Part shown: one piece after another, positions 55,659-64,000 of the stretch
How positions within the stretch are numbered: the stretch's first letter is position 1
Layout of the letters: every line of letters begins with the position of its first letter
Assembly: GCF_003402235.1 (NCBI RefSeq)
Contig: NZ_QEWO01000002.1
Coordinates: 62,001-126,000, forward strand
DNA length: 64,000 nucleotides
DNA from: Parahaliea mediterranea
GTDB lineage: Bacteria > Pseudomonadota > Gammaproteobacteria > Pseudomonadales > Halieaceae
Direction of reading: 5' to 3'
Made by a program: the position numbers and the translations under genes
Notes under the pieces: model-generated
Seen by the model: the letters and a program-made list of their open reading frames with translations, nothing else
What the model was told of the DNA's origin: nothing
Databases searched by the model: none

Positions 55659-58139
55659 TTACAATTCCCGCAACACCGCCAGCGGCGGGCTCGATACCAC
55701 GCCCCGGCAGCTGTACACCCCCAGCGCGCCAATCAGTAACATGCCACTGGTAATGCCAATCGGCCACAACCACGGCGAGGGCACGTAGCGCATATCCAGC
55801 ACCCAGGCCTGCAGCAGGTACACGGAAAACTCCGCCGCCACCGTGGCCAGCAGCCCGGCAAACAGCCCGAGGGTGGCAAACTCAATGGCCAGGCCGCCAA
55901 GGATCAAACCGCGCCGGGCGCCCAGCGCACGCAGCACGGAGCTTTCGTGCAGGCGCGAATCAACACTGGCGCGCACCCCCGCCACCAGCACCAGGGCGCC
56001 GGCGGCCAGAATAACGCCCAACACCAGTTCGATGGCCGCGGACACCTGATCCACAATCCCCCGGACCTGCTCCACTACAACATCCATCTCGATGACGGTC
56101 ACGGTGGGAAACCGGCGAATGAACTGATTGAGGAAGGACTTTTGCCCCGGGTCCAGGTGAAAACTGGTCATGAAGGTCGCAGGAAAGTCCGACAGCACCC
56201 GGGGCGGGAACACCATGAAGAAATTGGGCCGGAAGGACTGCCAGTCCAGCTTGCGGATGCTGGCGACGGTAACCTCCAGCGGCTCAGAGCCAATCAACAG
56301 GCCGATGCGATCGCCAACCGCCACCTCCAGGCGCTGGGCGAACTCCTCCTCCAGCGACACCAGCGCCTCGTCCGTACCCGCCGGCCACCACTGCCCCGCT
56401 ACCAGTTGATTGCCCGCCGGCACCGTGTCGGACCAGGTGAAATTGGCGCCGCGCTGGTGGCGCTCGCTCTCGCCTGTCGCGTCTTCACGCGCCGGCAGGG
56501 CCTGCCCGTTGACCGCCATCACCCGCCCGCGAATCATCGGGTACAGGGCTTCGCTCGGCACATCGCTGCGGCGCAGCATCTGCTCAATGGGCTGCACGTC
56601 TTCGGGGGCAATGTTGAGCATGAAGTGATTGGGCGCATCGGCGGGCAACTGGGCCTGCCACTCGCGAATGAGCGAGGTGCGCACCAGCACCAGCACCAGC
56701 AGCAACATAATGGCCATGGCAAAAATCACCACCTGCAGGGCATTGGCAGTGCCCCGCCGCTGCAGGCCAGCCAGGGCCAGGCGCCAGATGCTGCCGGCAC
56801 TCATGCCCACCAGGCGGCCGCCGCGCAGCAGGGTAAGCGCCAGGCCCAGGCCCAGCACACCGGTCACGCCAAGGCCCAGCAGCAGCGCGCCGGTCAGGCG
56901 CAGGTCGCCGCTGTACCACCACATCAGGCCCGCCACGGCGACAAAACCCAGCAGGTAGTCGCCCAGCGTGCGGCGGTTTTCACTGGGCATGTCGCGGCGC
57001 AACACCCGCAGCGGGCTGGCCTGGCCCAGGCGGCGCAGGGGCGGCCAGGCAAAACACAGCAGGCAGGTAAAGGCGGTGGCAAAGCCAATGGCGTAGGGCC
57101 TGGGCCCGGCGGGGCCCGGCATCACCGGCAACTGGTCGGCAAACAGGGCGAAGAACACCGCCTGCAGCGCCCAGCCGGCGGCGCAACCGATGGCGGTGGC
57201 CACCAGCCCCAGCAGCACCAGGCTGCTGCCGTACAGGCGGTTGATAACCCGGGCCTGGGCGCCCAGGCTCTTCATGATGGCCACATAGTCGGTATGTCGC
57301 TCGCTGAAGCGGCGCGCGGCCAGGGCAATGGCCACCCCCGCCAGTACCACCGCCAGGCTGCCGGCCAGCAGCAGGAAGCGCTCGGCCCGGGAAAGCGCGC
57401 GCCCCACCCCGGGCTGTCCCTGGTCCACATCCAGCAGGCGCTGGCCGTTTTCCAGCTGCGGTTGCAGCCAGGCGGTAAAGGCGGCAACGGTTGCGGCATC
57501 ACCGGCATAGAGCTGCCGATACTCCACCCGGCTGCCGGGTTGCACCACGCCGGTGGCGGGAATGTCGCTGTAGTGCATCAATACACGGGGGCCAAAGCTG
57601 GCCAGCCCCGCCGCCTGGTCGGGCTCGGTGCGGGTGGCGGCCACCACGGTAAATTCCGCCTCGCCGATGCTGACGCTGTCCCCCACTGCCACATCGAGCA
57701 GGGCGAACAGCCGCGAATCCAGCCACACGGTGCCGGGCTGCGGGCCTTGGGCCGCCGATAGCACCTCGCCGAAAGGCTCGCTGCTGTAGGTCAACTCACC
57801 GCGCAGGGGGTAGCGGTCGCTGGCCGCCTTGACAGACGCCAGCACCATGGCCTCGTCGCCGGCATAAATCATGGAGGGGAAGGACAGGGTGGTTGCCGTC
57901 TGCAGGCCCCGTCGCCCGGCCTCTTCCAGCAACGTTGCGGGGGCCTCGCGGCTGCTGCGCAGCACGGCGTCGGCGGCAAGAAAGCGGTGGCTCTCCTGTT
58001 CCAGCGCCGACTGCAGCCGCGTGGTAAAGGCGCTGATGCCCGTCACCACGGCCACCGCCAGCACCAAGGCGGCCACCAGAATGCCCAGCTCGCCGCCGCG
58101 CCAGTCCCGGGCCAGCATGCGCCTGGCGGTCATCGCCAT
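55659..58139 (-). CDS. ybbP: ABC transporter permease, FtsX/YbbP family
   Basis: 826-residue membrane protein with an N-terminal helix (about 18-38), a large periplasmic MacB-like region, and then FtsX-type helix groups, including IALAARRFSERHTDYVAIMKSLGAQARVINRLYG and, at the C-terminus, SVLRALGARRGLILGGLAIEF. With YbbA it forms an ABC complex thought to act on lipids or lipoproteins; the substrate is not established. I start at the ATG at 58139, one base after the ybbA stop. Confidence 0.92.
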   Translation of the reverse strand: MAMTARRMLARDWRGGELGILVAALVLAVAVVTGISAFTTRLQSALEQESHRFLAADAVLRSSREAPATLLEEAGRRGLQTATTLSFPSMIYAGDEAMVLASVKAASDRYPLRGELTYSSEPFGEVLSAAQGPQPGTVWLDSRLFALLDVAVGDSVSIGEAEFTVVAATRTEPDQAAGLASFGPRVLMHYSDIPATGVVQPGSRVEYRQLYAGDAATVAAFTAWLQPQLENGQRLLDVDQGQPGVGRALSRAERFLLLAGSLAVVLAGVAIALAARRFSERHTDYVAIMKSLGAQARVINRLYGSSLVLLGLVATAIGCAAGWALQAVFFALFADQLPVMPGPAGPRPYAIGFATAFTCLLCFAWPPLRRLGQASPLRVLRRDMPSENRRTLGDYLLGFVAVAGLMWWYSGDLRLTGALLLGLGVTGVLGLGLALTLLRGGRLVGMSAGSIWRLALAGLQRRGTANALQVVIFAMAIMLLLVLVLVRTSLIREWQAQLPADAPNHFMLNIAPEDVQPIEQMLRRSDVPSEALYPMIRGRVMAVNGQALPAREDATGESERHQRGANFTWSDTVPAGNQLVAGQWWPAGTDEALVSLEEEFAQRLEVAVGDRIGLLIGSEPLEVTVASIRKLDWQSFRPNFFMVFPPRVLSDFPATFMTSFHLDPGQKSFLNQFIRRFPTVTVIEMDVVVEQVRGIVDQVSAAIELVLGVILAAGALVLVAGVRASVDSRLHESSVLRALGARRGLILGGLAIEFATLGLFAGLLATVAAEFSVYLLQAWVLDMRYVPSPWLWPIGITSGMLLIGALGVYSCRGVVSSPPLAVLREL

Positions 58140-58140
58140 C

Positions 58141-58803
58141 TCAGCCCACCACCAGCTCGCCCGCCTCAAGCTGCAGGCGGCGCTGGCAGCGCTGGGCCAG
58201 CTTGAGGTCGTGGGTCACCAGCACCAGGGTGGTGCCGTGTTCTTTGTTCAATTCAAACAGCAGCTCAATGATGTGCTCGCCGGTGCGGCTGTCGAGGTTG
58301 CCGGTCGGTTCGTCGGCAAACAGGATGTCCGGCCGCGAGGCAAAGGCCCGGGCAATGGCCACGCGCTGCTGCTCGCCACCAGACAGCTGGCGCGGGTAAT
58401 GGTCCAGTCGCTGGCCCAGCTCCACCCGCTGTAGGAAGTGTTCAGCCTGGTTCAGGGCATCCTGCTGGCCTTTCAGCTCCAGGGGCAGCATCACGTTTTC
58501 CAGGGCGGTGAGTGCCGGCAGCAGCTGGAAGGACTGGAACACAAAACCGACATTTTCCGCGCGAAACGCAGCGCGGCCGTCTTCATCCAGGGCGGACAGG
58601 TCTGTGCCGCCAATCACCACGCGGCCGGCGGAGGCCTCATCCAGGCCCGCCAGCAAGCCCAGCAGGGTGGACTTGCCCGAGCCGGAGGCGCCGACAACGG
58701 CAACGGTTTCCCCCGACTTGATTTCGAGGTTGATCCCTTTCAGTATCTCCAGCTCGCGCCCGCCCACGGGCACCGTTTTCTGAAGATTCTCGGCTCGTAT
58801 CAT
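58141..58803 (-). CDS. ybbA: ABC transporter ATP-binding protein YbbA
   Basis: 220-residue ATPase of the LolD/MacB-type family: Walker A GASGSGKST, signature QLSGGEQQRVAIARAF, Walker B PDILFADEPTGNLD, H-loop VTHDLKLA. It pairs with the YbbP permease downstream. The start is the ATG at 58803 with GGGGAG 6 bp before it. The start codon lies on the same CATG as that of tesA on the other strand. Confidence 0.94.
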   Translation of the reverse strand: MIRAENLQKTVPVGGRELEILKGINLEIKSGETVAVVGASGSGKSTLLGLLAGLDEASAGRVVIGGTDLSALDEDGRAAFRAENVGFVFQSFQLLPALTALENVMLPLELKGQQDALNQAEHFLQRVELGQRLDHYPRQLSGGEQQRVAIARAFASRPDILFADEPTGNLDSRTGEHIIELLFELNKEHGTTLVLVTHDLKLAQRCQRRLQLEAGELVVG

Positions 58804-59476
58804 GCGAACTCCCCTGGCGTCATTGGCACTCACCCTGTTACGGAATACCCTGCTGACCGGATGGCTTTGCCTGCTGCTGGTGGCGCAGGCCCAAACACAA
58901 ACACAAGCCCAAACCCAAACCCAAACCGAGCCCCGCACAGTGATGGTGCTGGGGGATAGTATCAGCGCGGCCTATGGCATGTCTCTGCAACAGGGCTGGG
59001 TGAGCCTGCTGGGAGATGAACTGGCTGAGCGCGACCCGCCCTGGCAGGTGGTGAACGCCAGCATCAGCGGCGACACCACCGCCGGCGGCCTGCGCCGCCT
59101 GCCGGCGCTGCTGGACACCCACCAGCCACAGCTGGTGATTATTGAACTTGGCGGCAACGACGGGCTGCGCGGCTATCCCACCACCAAGCTGAAGGACAAC
59201 CTGGTGCAAATGGCGCGGCTGTCCCGCGAGGCCGGGGCCCGTGTGCTTATTCTGCCGATGGAGATTCCGCCCAATTACGGCCCGCGCTACACGCGGGCGT
59301 TTCGCGAGAGTTTCAGCGCCGCCGCCCAGCAGGCAGGCGCCACCCTCGGCCCCTTCCTGCTGGACGGCGTGGCCACCGACCCGGCGCTGATGCAGGGCGA
59401 TGGCATTCACCCCACCGCCGAGGCTCAGCCACTGCTGCTGGATAACCTGCGCAAATCCATCGCGAAGCTGCTGTAA
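58802..59476 (+). CDS. tesA: Arylesterase / acyl-CoA thioesterase I, GDSL family
   Basis: Secreted SGNH hydrolase of 224 residues. A signal peptide covers about residues 1-29. An odd run of Gln-Thr/Ala-Gln dipeptides (about 30-42) follows, then the catalytic blocks GDSISAAYG (Ser), [12 protein letters not shown] (Gly), [10 protein letters not shown] (Asn) and GIHPTAEAQ (Asp/His). It hydrolyses thioesters and esters in the periplasm. Divergent from ybbA as in E. coli. Its ATG has only a poor ribosome site and overlaps the ybbA ATG, so the true start may lie a little downstream. Confidence 0.9.
   Translation: MRTPLASLALTLLRNTLLTGWLCLLLVAQAQTQTQAQTQTQTEPRTVMVLGDSISAAYGMSLQQGWVSLLGDELAERDPPWQVVNASISGDTTAGGLRRLPALLDTHQPQLVIIELGGNDGLRGYPTTKLKDNLVQMARLSREAGARVLILPMEIPPNYGPRYTRAFRESFSAAAQQAGATLGPFLLDGVATDPALMQGDGIHPTAEAQPLLLDNLRKSIAKLL
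58889..58927 (+). repeat. Hexanucleotide repeat in tesA
   Basis: Six-base units CCCAAA/CACAAA are repeated six times within the coding sequence, specifying alternating Ala/Thr-Gln directly after the signal peptide. Loss or gain of a unit would keep the frame. Confidence 0.8.
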
Positions 59477-59542
59477 ATGGCGGAAATGCTGTAAATGGCG
59501 GAGCTGCTGTGAATGGCGAACTACTGAAAATCGTGGAGCAAC
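59471..59542 (+). repeat. 18-bp tandem repeats joining tesA and bioA
   Basis: CTGTAAATGGCGGA-type units run at 59471, 59489, 59507 and a degenerate one at 59525. The first copy carries the tesA stop TAA; each of the first three has a stop directly next to ATG or GTGA-like bases. The bioA start follows the last copy. Confidence 0.8.
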
Positions 59543-59543
59543 T

Positions 59544-60848
59544 GTGAACGACAAGGCAAGCACCTGGAACACGCTGCAAGCGGCGGACCGCGCCACCCTG
59601 TGGCACCCCTATGCCTCGGCGACCCGCGCGGCGGATGCCTACCCCGTGGTGGGGGCCCGGGGCGTGCGCCTGCAACTGGCCGACGGGCGCGAGCTGATCG
59701 ACGGCATGGCCTCCTGGTGGTGCGCCATTCACGGCTACAACCACCCGGTGATCAACCGCGCCCTCAACGAACAGCTGGAGCAGATGTCCCATGTGATGTT
59801 CGGCGGCCTCACCCATCCGCCAGCGGTGAAGCTGGCCGGCATCCTCCTTGACCACACCCCCGCCAGCCTCTGCCGCGTGTTTTTCAGCGACTCCGGCTCG
59901 GTGGCGGTGGAGGTCGCCCTGAAAATGGCCATCCAGTACTGGTATTCGGTGGGTCGGCCGCAAAAACAGAAGCTGGTGGCCCTGCGCAACGGCTATCACG
60001 GCGACACCTTCGGCGCGATGGCCGTGTGCGACCCGGTCACCGGCATGCATCACCTGTTTGGCGATGTGCTGCCGCAACACCACTTTGCCCCCGCCCCCGA
60101 CTGCCCGGTGGACGGCCCCTGCAGCGATGGCGAGATCAAACCCATGGCCGACCTGCTGGCGGCCCACCACCAGGACATTGCGGCAGTGATCGTGGAACCG
60201 GTGGTACAGGGCGCCGGCGGCATGCGCTTCTACTCGCCGGAATACCTGGTGAAACTGCGTGCGCTGTGCGACGCCTTCGATGTGCTGCTGATCTTCGATG
60301 AAATTGCCACCGGCTTTGGCCGCACCGGCAAACTGTTCGCCCTGGAGCACGCCGGGATCGAGCCGGATATCCTGTGCCTGGGCAAAGCACTCACCGGCGG
60401 TTACATGAGCCTGGCCGCCACCCTGTGCAATCAGCGCATTGCCGAGGGCATTAGCGAGGGCGAAGCCGGCGCCTTCATGCACGGCCCCACGTTCATGGGC
60501 AACCCGCTGGCCTGCAGCGCCGCCATTGCCAGCACCGAGTTGCTGCTGTCACAGCCCTGGCAGCGCAGTGTGCAGCGCATCAACGCCGCCCTGGAGCGAG
60601 GGCTCGCGCCGGCGCGGGCGCTGCCGGCTGTGGCCGAGGTACGCACGCTGGGTGCCATCGGGGTGATTGAACTCAAGCAGGCGGTGGATATGGCGGTGGT
60701 GCAGCCGATGTTCGTCGAACGCGGCGTGTGGGTGCGACCCTTTGGCAAACTGGTGTACGTGATGCCGCCGTTCATCATGAACGATGAAGACCTGGCCACC
60801 CTGAGCGCCGCAATGGTCGACGTGGTAACCGTGTTGGGAGAACACTGA
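59544..60848 (+). CDS. bioA: Adenosylmethionine-8-amino-7-oxononanoate aminotransferase
   Basis: PLP enzyme of biotin synthesis (KAPA to DAPA with SAM as amino donor), 434 residues. N-terminal [11 protein letters not shown], cofactor motif [12 protein letters not shown], the [15 protein letters not shown] aspartate block and the Schiff-base Lys in [12 protein letters not shown] match BioA rather than other class III aminotransferases. The GTG start (59544) has GGAG 5 bp upstream; the open frame before it runs through repeats and is not used. No other bio gene is in view. Confidence 0.95.
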   Translation: MNDKASTWNTLQAADRATLWHPYASATRAADAYPVVGARGVRLQLADGRELIDGMASWWCAIHGYNHPVINRALNEQLEQMSHVMFGGLTHPPAVKLAGILLDHTPASLCRVFFSDSGSVAVEVALKMAIQYWYSVGRPQKQKLVALRNGYHGDTFGAMAVCDPVTGMHHLFGDVLPQHHFAPAPDCPVDGPCSDGEIKPMADLLAAHHQDIAAVIVEPVVQGAGGMRFYSPEYLVKLRALCDAFDVLLIFDEIATGFGRTGKLFALEHAGIEPDILCLGKALTGGYMSLAATLCNQRIAEGISEGEAGAFMHGPTFMGNPLACSAAIASTELLLSQPWQRSVQRINAALERGLAPARALPAVAEVRTLGAIGVIELKQAVDMAVVQPMFVERGVWVRPFGKLVYVMPPFIMNDEDLATLSAAMVDVVTVLGEH

Positions 60849-60977
60849 CACTCTGCAGCGCCGTACCTGGCCTGCTATGCGGCTTCATAAAAAGCGCTGC
60901 CCCAATCGACGAAATTTCCCTATCATGATCTGACCGCTACAACTGCGGCTACATAACAACCTCATGAGGGAAGCAAC

Positions 60978-61403
60978 ATGGGAATGATCAGCGAGTTCAA
61001 GGAATTTGCCGTCAAGGGCAACGTGGTGGACATGGCGGTCGGCATCATCATCGGCGGCGCCTTTGGCACCATCGTCAAGAGCCTGGTGAGCGATGTCATC
61101 ATGCCGCCCATCGGCCTGCTGCTGGGCGGGGTGGATTTTTCCAACCTGTTCCTGGTGATCAGCGGCGATGGCAACTACCAGACTATCGAACAGGCTGCTG
61201 CGGAAGGTGCCGTTACCATTAACTATGGCGTGTTCATCAACAACCTTGTGAGCTTCCTGATTGTGGCGCTTGCGGTATTCCTGCTGGTGAAAGGCATCAA
61301 CAGCCTGAAGCGCAAGGAAGAAGAGGCCCCTGCCGCCCCCGCCGAACCGAGCGAGGATATTCTGCTGTTGCGCGACATTCGCGACAGCCTGAAAAACCGC
61401 TGA
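60978..61403 (+). CDS. mscL: Large-conductance mechanosensitive channel
   Basis: Inner-membrane pore that opens under hypo-osmotic stress, 141 residues. N-terminal amphipathic helix ([19 protein letters not shown]), TM1 with the [25 protein letters not shown] gate, a periplasmic loop, TM2 (about 87-105) and a C-terminal helix ending in the [16 protein letters not shown] bundle. ATG start with a GAGGGAAG site. It is probably a single-gene transcript. Confidence 0.97.
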   Translation: MGMISEFKEFAVKGNVVDMAVGIIIGGAFGTIVKSLVSDVIMPPIGLLLGGVDFSNLFLVISGDGNYQTIEQAAAEGAVTINYGVFINNLVSFLIVALAVFLLVKGINSLKRKEEEAPAAPAEPSEDILLLRDIRDSLKNR

Positions 61404-61487
61404 TGACACGCCCGCCCGGCTCATGGAGCCGCCTTCGCGCGGGCTCCCTGGCCGGGGCGGGCGCAGGCCCTGTCACCGCCGCCTGCT

Positions 61488-61955
61488 TCACTCGTTGCAG
61501 AGGTCGGCCAAAACACCCCCAGTGATGGCCAGCAGGTCACCCGGCGCCAATTGGATTTCCAGCCCGCGCCGGCCGGCGCTGACGTAGATGTTGGCAAAGG
61601 CGCCGGCACGCGCATCGAGCAGGGTACGCAGGGCTCGCTTCTGCCCCAGCGGGCTGACCCCACCGAGCACGTAACCGCTGCTGCGCTCTACCTGCTTACC
61701 ATCGGCCATGGCCGCCTTCTTGGCACCGGCGGCGCGGGCCAGTTTTTTCAGGTTGAGCGTGTGCTCCACCGGGATGATGGCCACCACCTGTTCCGCGCCC
61801 GCTTCCGCCACCAGGGTCTTGAAGATCTGCTGCGCGGGCACACCCAGCTTTGCGGCCGCCTCCAGGCCGTAGGACACAGCGCCCGGGTCGTGACTGTATT
61901 CGTGAATGGCAAAGGCAATGCCCGCCCTGCGGGCGGCTTCAATCGCGGGGGTCAT
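61488..61955 (-). CDS. ybaK: Cys-tRNA(Pro)/Cys-tRNA(Cys) deacylase YbaK
   Basis: Trans-editing enzyme of 155 residues that clears Cys-tRNAPro. The YbaK/ProX fold is shown by VFKTLVAE-like KTLVAEAG, the lysine in LNLKKLARAAGAKKAAMA, the GYVLGGVSPLGQKRALRT motif and the ending ITGGVLADLC. First gene from a short unlinked region; 18 bp separate it from a small gene upstream. Confidence 0.95.
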   Translation of the reverse strand: MTPAIEAARRAGIAFAIHEYSHDPGAVSYGLEAAAKLGVPAQQIFKTLVAEAGAEQVVAIIPVEHTLNLKKLARAAGAKKAAMADGKQVERSSGYVLGGVSPLGQKRALRTLLDARAGAFANIYVSAGRRGLEIQLAPGDLLAITGGVLADLCNE

Positions 61956-61973
61956 GGTGGGGCAAACTCGTGT

Positions 61974-62159
61974 TCAGTGGGCTTTGGTTTTTTCCACGCC
62001 GCAGCGGCTGCAGCGATAGCGTGTCACCAGTTTGCCCTGCTTGACGTCGAATTGCTTGGCCTTGTCCACCACCCATTTGTGGTGGCCGTGCTTGCACAGG
62101 GTTTTGCCCTTGTGCTTGTCCTGCAGGGAGGGTCGCTTGAAGGGAAGTATGTCGGCCAT
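61974..62159 (-). CDS. Small Cys/His protein, putative zinc ribbon
   Basis: 61-residue protein of unknown function, rich in Lys and His. Cys22, His24/26/27 and the C-terminal pair Cys50-x2-Cys53 (RYRCSRCGVEKTKAH) could hold one zinc ion. It is likely nucleic-acid binding or regulatory by composition only. ATG start; it lies upstream of ybaK on the same strand. Similar short proteins occur in many marine gammaproteobacteria, from memory of the family rather than a search. Confidence 0.7.
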   Translation of the reverse strand: MADILPFKRPSLQDKHKGKTLCKHGHHKWVVDKAKQFDVKQGKLVTRYRCSRCGVEKTKAH

Positions 62160-62221
62160 GGGCGCTGTCTATGGGCTAGGGCTAGAACAAAGGACTAGGA
62201 CAACGGCTTAACACAGTGCGG

Positions 62222-63712
62222 TTACAGCAAGGTGCGCTCCAGCGCTTTCTGCCAGCTGGCAAAGCGCTGGCGACGCCGGTGGGGTGTCATGCCAACCCGA
62301 AAGGCCTGATCTTCCTGCCAGATCTTGCGGATATCCCCCACGCCATTCCACAAACCCACACCGAGCCCGGCCAGGTAGCAGGCGCCAGCCACGGTGGTTT
62401 CTATCACCTGCGGGCGAATCAGCTTGCGGCCCAGTACATCGGCCTGAATCTGCATCAACAGGTTATTGGCGGCGGCGCCACCATCCACCCGCAGGGGCTT
62501 CATGCGCTTGCCGAGGTCGCGCTCCATGGCCAGCAGTATGTCGGCATTTTGCAGCGCCATGGCGTCCAGGGTTGCCCGGGCGATATGGCCACGCTGGGTG
62601 CCACGGGTCAGGCCGCCCAGCATGCCGCGGGCGTCGGGGGCCCAGTGGGGCGCACCAAGGCCTGTCAGGGCGGGCACAAACTCCACCCCACCATGGTCGT
62701 CCACTTCCCTGGCCAGAGCCTCCACATCCGCGGCCTTGCGAATCATCTGCATCTGGTCACGCAGCCACTGCACCGCCGCGCCACACACAAAGGCGCCGCC
62801 TTCCAACGCATAAACCGGCTTGCCGCCCTCCCCCAGCTGCCAGGCCAGGGTGGTGAGCAGGCCAGAGCGCGACAGCAATTGCTCGCTGCCGGTATTCATC
62901 AGAATGAAGGAGCCGGTACCAAAGGTGCACTTGGCATCGCCGGCGGTAAAACAGGCCTGGCCGAACAGGGCCGCCTGCTGGTCGCCAGCCACCCCGGCAA
63001 TGGGAATGCCATCCGGCAAGCCCTGCACGGCGCGGGTATGGGCCAGCACTGCACTGGAGGGCACCACCCGGGGCAGGATGTCCTTGGGCACTTCAAACAA
63101 ATCCAGCAGTTCGCTGTCCCAGTCGCAGCGCTTCAGGTCCATCAGCGAGGTGCGCGAGGCGTTGGAAACATCGGTAACGTGGGTGTCGCCGCCGGACAGC
63201 TGCCAGATCAGGTAGCTGTCCACGGTGCCCGCGGCCACTTTGCCCGCGCGCAGTTTGCGGCCGATACCGCGGGTATTGTTCAGCAGCCAGCGAAACTTGC
63301 TGGCGGAAAAATACGGGTCGAGCACCAGGCCGGCTTTGCGCCGCACCATTTTTTCATGCCCTTGGGACTTTAACCGCTCGCAGAATTCCGTGGTGCGCCG
63401 GCACTGCCAGACAATCGCATTGTTGAGCGCATCGCCAGTGTCGCGATCCCACAGCAGGGCTGTTTCGCGCTGGTTGGTAATGCCAATGGCGGCAATATCC
63501 GTCGGCTTGCACACGCGCTTGCGCAGCACCGCGCGAATGCCCTTGTGCACCGACTGCCAGATATCGGAGGGGGCATGTTCCACCCAGCCGGGCTGGGGGA
63601 AATGCTGGGGAAACTCAACGTTGACGCTGGCGCGAATTCGCCCCCGGCCATCCATCAGGGCGACGGTTGAGCCGGTGGTTCCCTGATCGATGGCGAGGAC
63701 GAAGTCAGCCAT
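62222..63712 (-). CDS. glpK: Glycerol kinase
   Basis: Phosphorylates glycerol to sn-glycerol 3-phosphate in the cytoplasm. The 496 residues show the FGGY pattern: N-terminal phosphate loop DQGTTGSTVALMD, NQRETALLWDRDTG, GVAGDQQAALFGQ and DGGAAANNLLMQIQAD. The ATG at 63712 overlaps the stop of the upstream aldehyde dehydrogenase by one base (TGATG). No glpF, glpD or glpR is in view; GlpK beside an aldehyde dehydrogenase may point to a wider C3 metabolism operon. Confidence 0.96.
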   Translation of the reverse strand: MADFVLAIDQGTTGSTVALMDGRGRIRASVNVEFPQHFPQPGWVEHAPSDIWQSVHKGIRAVLRKRVCKPTDIAAIGITNQRETALLWDRDTGDALNNAIVWQCRRTTEFCERLKSQGHEKMVRRKAGLVLDPYFSASKFRWLLNNTRGIGRKLRAGKVAAGTVDSYLIWQLSGGDTHVTDVSNASRTSLMDLKRCDWDSELLDLFEVPKDILPRVVPSSAVLAHTRAVQGLPDGIPIAGVAGDQQAALFGQACFTAGDAKCTFGTGSFILMNTGSEQLLSRSGLLTTLAWQLGEGGKPVYALEGGAFVCGAAVQWLRDQMQMIRKAADVEALAREVDDHGGVEFVPALTGLGAPHWAPDARGMLGGLTRGTQRGHIARATLDAMALQNADILLAMERDLGKRMKPLRVDGGAAANNLLMQIQADVLGRKLIRPQVIETTVAGACYLAGLGVGLWNGVGDIRKIWQEDQAFRVGMTPHRRRQRFASWQKALERTLL

Positions 63713-64000
63713 CAGGCGGCGTAGCCTTCTACAGCCTTGATTTCGAGGAAATCGGTAAAGCCGTGGGCGCCCCACTCGCGTCCGTTACCGGACTGCTTGA
63801 AGCCGCCGAAGGGCACATCAAAACCGCCCGAGGCGCCGTTGATGTGAACGTTGCCGGCGCGGATGCGCGAGGCCACTTTGCGCGCGTGCTCGATGTCGCC
63901 GCTCTGCACATAGCCCGCTAGGCCGTAGGGCGTGTCGTTGCCGACACGGATGGCCTCTTCCTCGGTGTCGTAGGGGATCATCACCAGCACCGGGCCGAAG
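63712..64000 (-). CDS. Aldehyde dehydrogenase family protein, N-terminus beyond window
   Basis: The last 95 or so codons of an NAD(P)-dependent aldehyde dehydrogenase, reading [35 protein letters not shown] then RAGNVHING and the end [29 protein letters not shown]. These are the standard C-terminal ALDH blocks (NDTxYGL, G.GRE.G). The catalytic cysteine and cofactor site lie outside the window, so substrate and exact family cannot be given. It shares its stop with the glpK start. Confidence 0.92.
   Translation of the reverse strand, partial: FGPVLVMIPYDTEEEAIRVGNDTPYGLAGYVQSGDIEHARKVASRIRAGNVHINGASGGFDVPFGGFKQSGNGREWGAHGFTDFLEIKAVEGYAA

Noticed and set aside
55947-57761. Open frame of about 600 codons opposite ybbP
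   Set aside because: Antisense of the permease gene; low-complexity product and no conserved motif.

Overview
The window looks like a chromosomal segment from a free-living, probably marine, high-GC gammaproteobacterium that respires aerobically and on nitrate. I read this from gammaproteobacterial-type gene sets (sdhC/gltA divergence, ligA-zipA-smc, ttcA-ccm, ybbAP/tesA, bioA) and from SMC being used instead of MukB. The mix of NarGHJI, a fused NarK, a KorAB-type 2-oxoglutarate:ferredoxin oxidoreductase and a MenA-like prenyltransferase resembles Cellvibrionales-like lineages (Halieaceae, Spongiibacteraceae), but that placement is inference. Genes are tightly packed. One-base (TGATG, TAGTG) and four-base (ATGA, GTGA, TTGA) overlaps between neighbours are common, so most genes sit in translationally coupled operons.

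Layout. 1-1990: divergent sdhC (cut by the window edge) and gltA, with promoters on both sides of a perfect 20-bp dyad. 2175-5549: can-sulP, a carbonic anhydrase and SulP anion (probably bicarbonate) transporter pair, divergent from an OxyR-like LysR regulator that lacks the peroxidatic cysteine. 5658-8013: FabH-like ketosynthase, hisC and tRNA-Glu(TTC). 8121-18433: a complete nitrate respiration operon in the order narK(fused)-narG-narH-narJ-narI-ppiC. 18668-28891: a phosphate block, phoB-phoR-pstS-pstC-pstA-pstB-phoU plus a putative porin, with Pho boxes in front of phoB, pstS and the porin. 28984-33668: a FAD/Fe-S GltD-like oxidoreductase with korA and korB. 33847-41320: SLT-type lipoprotein, ligA, zipA and smc. 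41486-42487: UbiA/MenA-family prenyltransferase. 42520-50401: ttcA followed by ccmABCDEFGHI for cytochrome c maturation. 50521-53354: mdh, a TetR regulator and a Tat-exported DUF1214 protein. 53660-55625: lemA and two TPM-domain genes. 55659-61403: ybbP-ybbA divergent from tesA, then bioA and mscL. 61488-64000: ybaK, a small Cys/His protein, glpK and the end of an aldehyde dehydrogenase gene.

How the parts fit. GltA, Mdh, SdhC and KorAB/GltD-like cover central carbon oxidation; the Kor complex would give reduced ferredoxin in place of, or alongside, NADH from 2-oxoglutarate dehydrogenase. NarGHI takes electrons from quinol. The ccm genes supply the c-type cytochromes of the respiratory chain. 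The Pho block is a self-contained phosphate-starvation regulon that appears to include its own outer-membrane channel.

I found no CRISPR array, insertion sequence, prophage, toxin-antitoxin or recognisable defence system. The novel signals are small: a cysteine-altered OxyR-like regulator beside can-sulP, several intergenic short tandem repeats (9-bp in pst, 11-bp and 6-bp before the DUF1214 gene, 18-bp between tesA and bioA), a G-U-preserving hairpin between the porin and narK, and unusual dyads at divergent promoters.
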